64,000 nt of DNA, taken from positions 284,567-348,566 of the forward strand of contig CAWBTF010000016.1 in NCBI GenBank assembly GCA_963791595.1, in the 5' to 3' direction. The notes beneath the pieces are model-generated. The model saw only the letters and a program-made list of their open reading frames with translations, was not told the origin of the DNA and did not search any database. The number at the start of each line of letters is the position of its first letter. Position 1 is the first letter of the stretch. Positions 62,939-64,000 of the stretch are shown here, piece after piece. Both the position numbers and the translations under genes were made by a program. The DNA comes from JAEMQF01 sp963791595 (lineage in GTDB: Bacteria > Pseudomonadota > Gammaproteobacteria > Burkholderiales > Burkholderiaceae_C).

Positions 62939-64000
62939 TCATTCCGTGCCACCGCTGAAGCCGTAGGCCTCAGCGGCGGACCGGTCGGCGTGACGCAATG
63001 CACGCCTCAGGCGCTGGTCGCGCCGCTCGGCCAGGCGCTGCGCCACGCCGAACAAGGGCCGCGCCAGCCACGCCGGCACGCTGCCGTCGTTGCGCGCCAG
63101 CGAGCGCGCACACGCGCCGGCCGCGCGCAACACTGCGCCGGGCCAGTGCCTGGCGAGCAAGGCGTCGTCGAGCGCGAGCAGCGTTTGCGCCGAACCCGGG
63201 TCGCCATGGCGCGCGGCGCGGCCGAACAACTGGCGGTCGATCCGGCGCGAGCGATTGCGCATCGTCGCGATCACGTGCAAGCCGCCGCGCGCGGCCGCCG
63301 CGGCGTCCAGGCGGATGTCGGTGCCGCGGCCGGCGATGTTGGTCGCCACGGTCACCATGGCCGCGCTGCCGGCACGCGCGATGCGCTGCGCCTCGTCGGC
63401 GTCTTGCACGGCGTTGAGCAGCTGGTGCTTGACGCCGCTGGCGTGCAACAGCGCCGACAGGTGCGCCGAGTCGGAAACGCTGTCGGTACCCACCAGCACC
63501 GGCCGGCCCTGCGCCACCTGCTCGCGCACCGCGCGCAGCACCGCCTGCCACTTGTGCGCGGCGTCGACGAAACAGCGCTCGCCGTGCATCACGCGCCGGT
63601 TCGCTCGCGCGAGCGGAACGCGCTGCACCGCGGCGTCGTAGGCGACGCGCAATTCGTGGCGCGCTTCGAGCAGCGTGCCGCTCATGCCGCACAGCCGCAG
63701 GTAGCGCGGAAAGAAGCGCTGGTAGGTGATCTGCGCGGCGGTCACGGTCGGCGCGCTGGGCTCCAGGCCTTCCTTGACTTCGACCATCGGGTGCAGCGCA
63801 CCCTGCCATTGGCGGCCGTCGGCAATGCGCCCGGTGAGCTCGTCGATCAGCTGCAACTTTTCGCCGGTGACCACGTATTCGCGGTCGCGCCGATACAGCA
63901 AGCGCGCGGCGAGCGCGGCTTCGACCAGCTCGCAGGCCCGGCGCGCCGGCGCGAGCACGCCGCCGGCGCCCTGCACCGCCGCGCTCACGCGCTCGCGCCC
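62939..64000 (-). CDS. SecA-like ATPase, C-terminal part (5' end outside window)
   Basis: At least 353 residues; the frame is open at the window edge, so the N-terminal DEAD half lies beyond. SecA features: IDELTGRIADGRQWQGALHPMVEVKEG (signature region, seen in pieces), AAQITYQRFFPRYLRLCGMSGT, VATNIAGRGTDI (motif V) and QLFGRAARHGDPGSA (motif VI with its Arg residues). It diverges from housekeeping SecA: the sequence after motif VI is short and ends GFSGGTE, with no C-terminal Cys-rich zinc tail. This marks an accessory SecA. As first visible gene of the giant-protein operon it may be its dedicated export motor. Confidence 0.88.
   Translation of the reverse strand, partial: GRERVSAAVQGAGGVLAPARRACELVEAALAARLLYRRDREYVVTGEKLQLIDELTGRIADGRQWQGALHPMVEVKEGLEPSAPTVTAAQITYQRFFPRYLRLCGMSGTLLEARHELRVAYDAAVQRVPLARANRRVMHGERCFVDAAHKWQAVLRAVREQVAQGRPVLVGTDSVSDSAHLSALLHASGVKHQLLNAVQDADEAQRIARAGSAAMVTVATNIAGRGTDIRLDAAAAARGGLHVIATMRNRSRRIDRQLFGRAARHGDPGSAQTLLALDDALLARHWPGAVLRAAGACARSLARNDGSVPAWLARPLFGVAQRLAERRDQRLRRALRHADRSAAEAYGFSGGTE

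Overview
The window is high-G+C, densely coded bacterial DNA. Tight operons with ATGA overlaps, TRAP and ABC uptake systems, MurB/YajQ-type housekeeping genes and many c-di-GMP proteins suggest a betaproteobacterium of the order Burkholderiales, perhaps the Rubrivivax/Leptothrix/Ideonella group. This is inferred from gene content and protein flavour; there is no rRNA to confirm it.

Left part (1-25 kb): mixed core and signalling genes. They comprise the end of an MFS transporter, a retropepsin-like protease coupled to yajQ, murB, a hybrid histidine kinase, a lipoprotein glycerophosphodiesterase, a Ser/Thr kinase with a repeat linker and Cys-containing tail, 3-hydroxyanthranilate dioxygenase, and a glucose/sorbosone dehydrogenase-type lipoprotein. 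A TRAP transporter translationally coupled to an acyl-CoA ligase follows, then an HPt protein coupled to a REC-PAS-GGDEF-EAL protein. After these come a class II aldolase-like protein, apaH, a CNNM/CBS/CorC protein, an FKBP isomerase and several proteins of unknown role.

Middle part (24-39.5 kb): catabolism of small acids. A divergent pair of operons surrounds a GntR/FCD regulator. Leftward are otnK, otnC, otnI, denD and an SDR gene (tetronate/erythronate degradation), followed by a cytidine-deaminase-like protein, an enolase-superfamily dehydratase and a DUF1415 protein. Rightward are a four-gene sugar-type ABC importer and two 3-hydroxyisobutyrate-dehydrogenase-family enzymes, one LtnD-like. 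A palindromic REPIN-like element has removed the natural stop of the LtnD-like gene. Several genes here carry apparent +1 frameshifts.

Right part (41-64 kb): one leftward operon of five genes with very tight junctions. In transcription order they are a SecA-like ATPase (cut by the window edge), a periplasmic HlyD/RND-type adaptor, a giant protein of about 5,600 residues (LEPR-XLL-like N-terminus, DUF4347, many cadherin-like repeats, Pro-rich linker, C-terminal membrane segment), a membrane GGDEF cyclase, and a membrane EAL phosphodiesterase with a degenerate GGDEF. I read this as a candidate c-di-GMP-controlled giant adhesin system with its own export parts, and it is the most interesting element here. 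The giant gene holds exactly 23 units of 315 bp and four indels whose frame effects cancel, so its apparent disruption may be a sequencing artefact.
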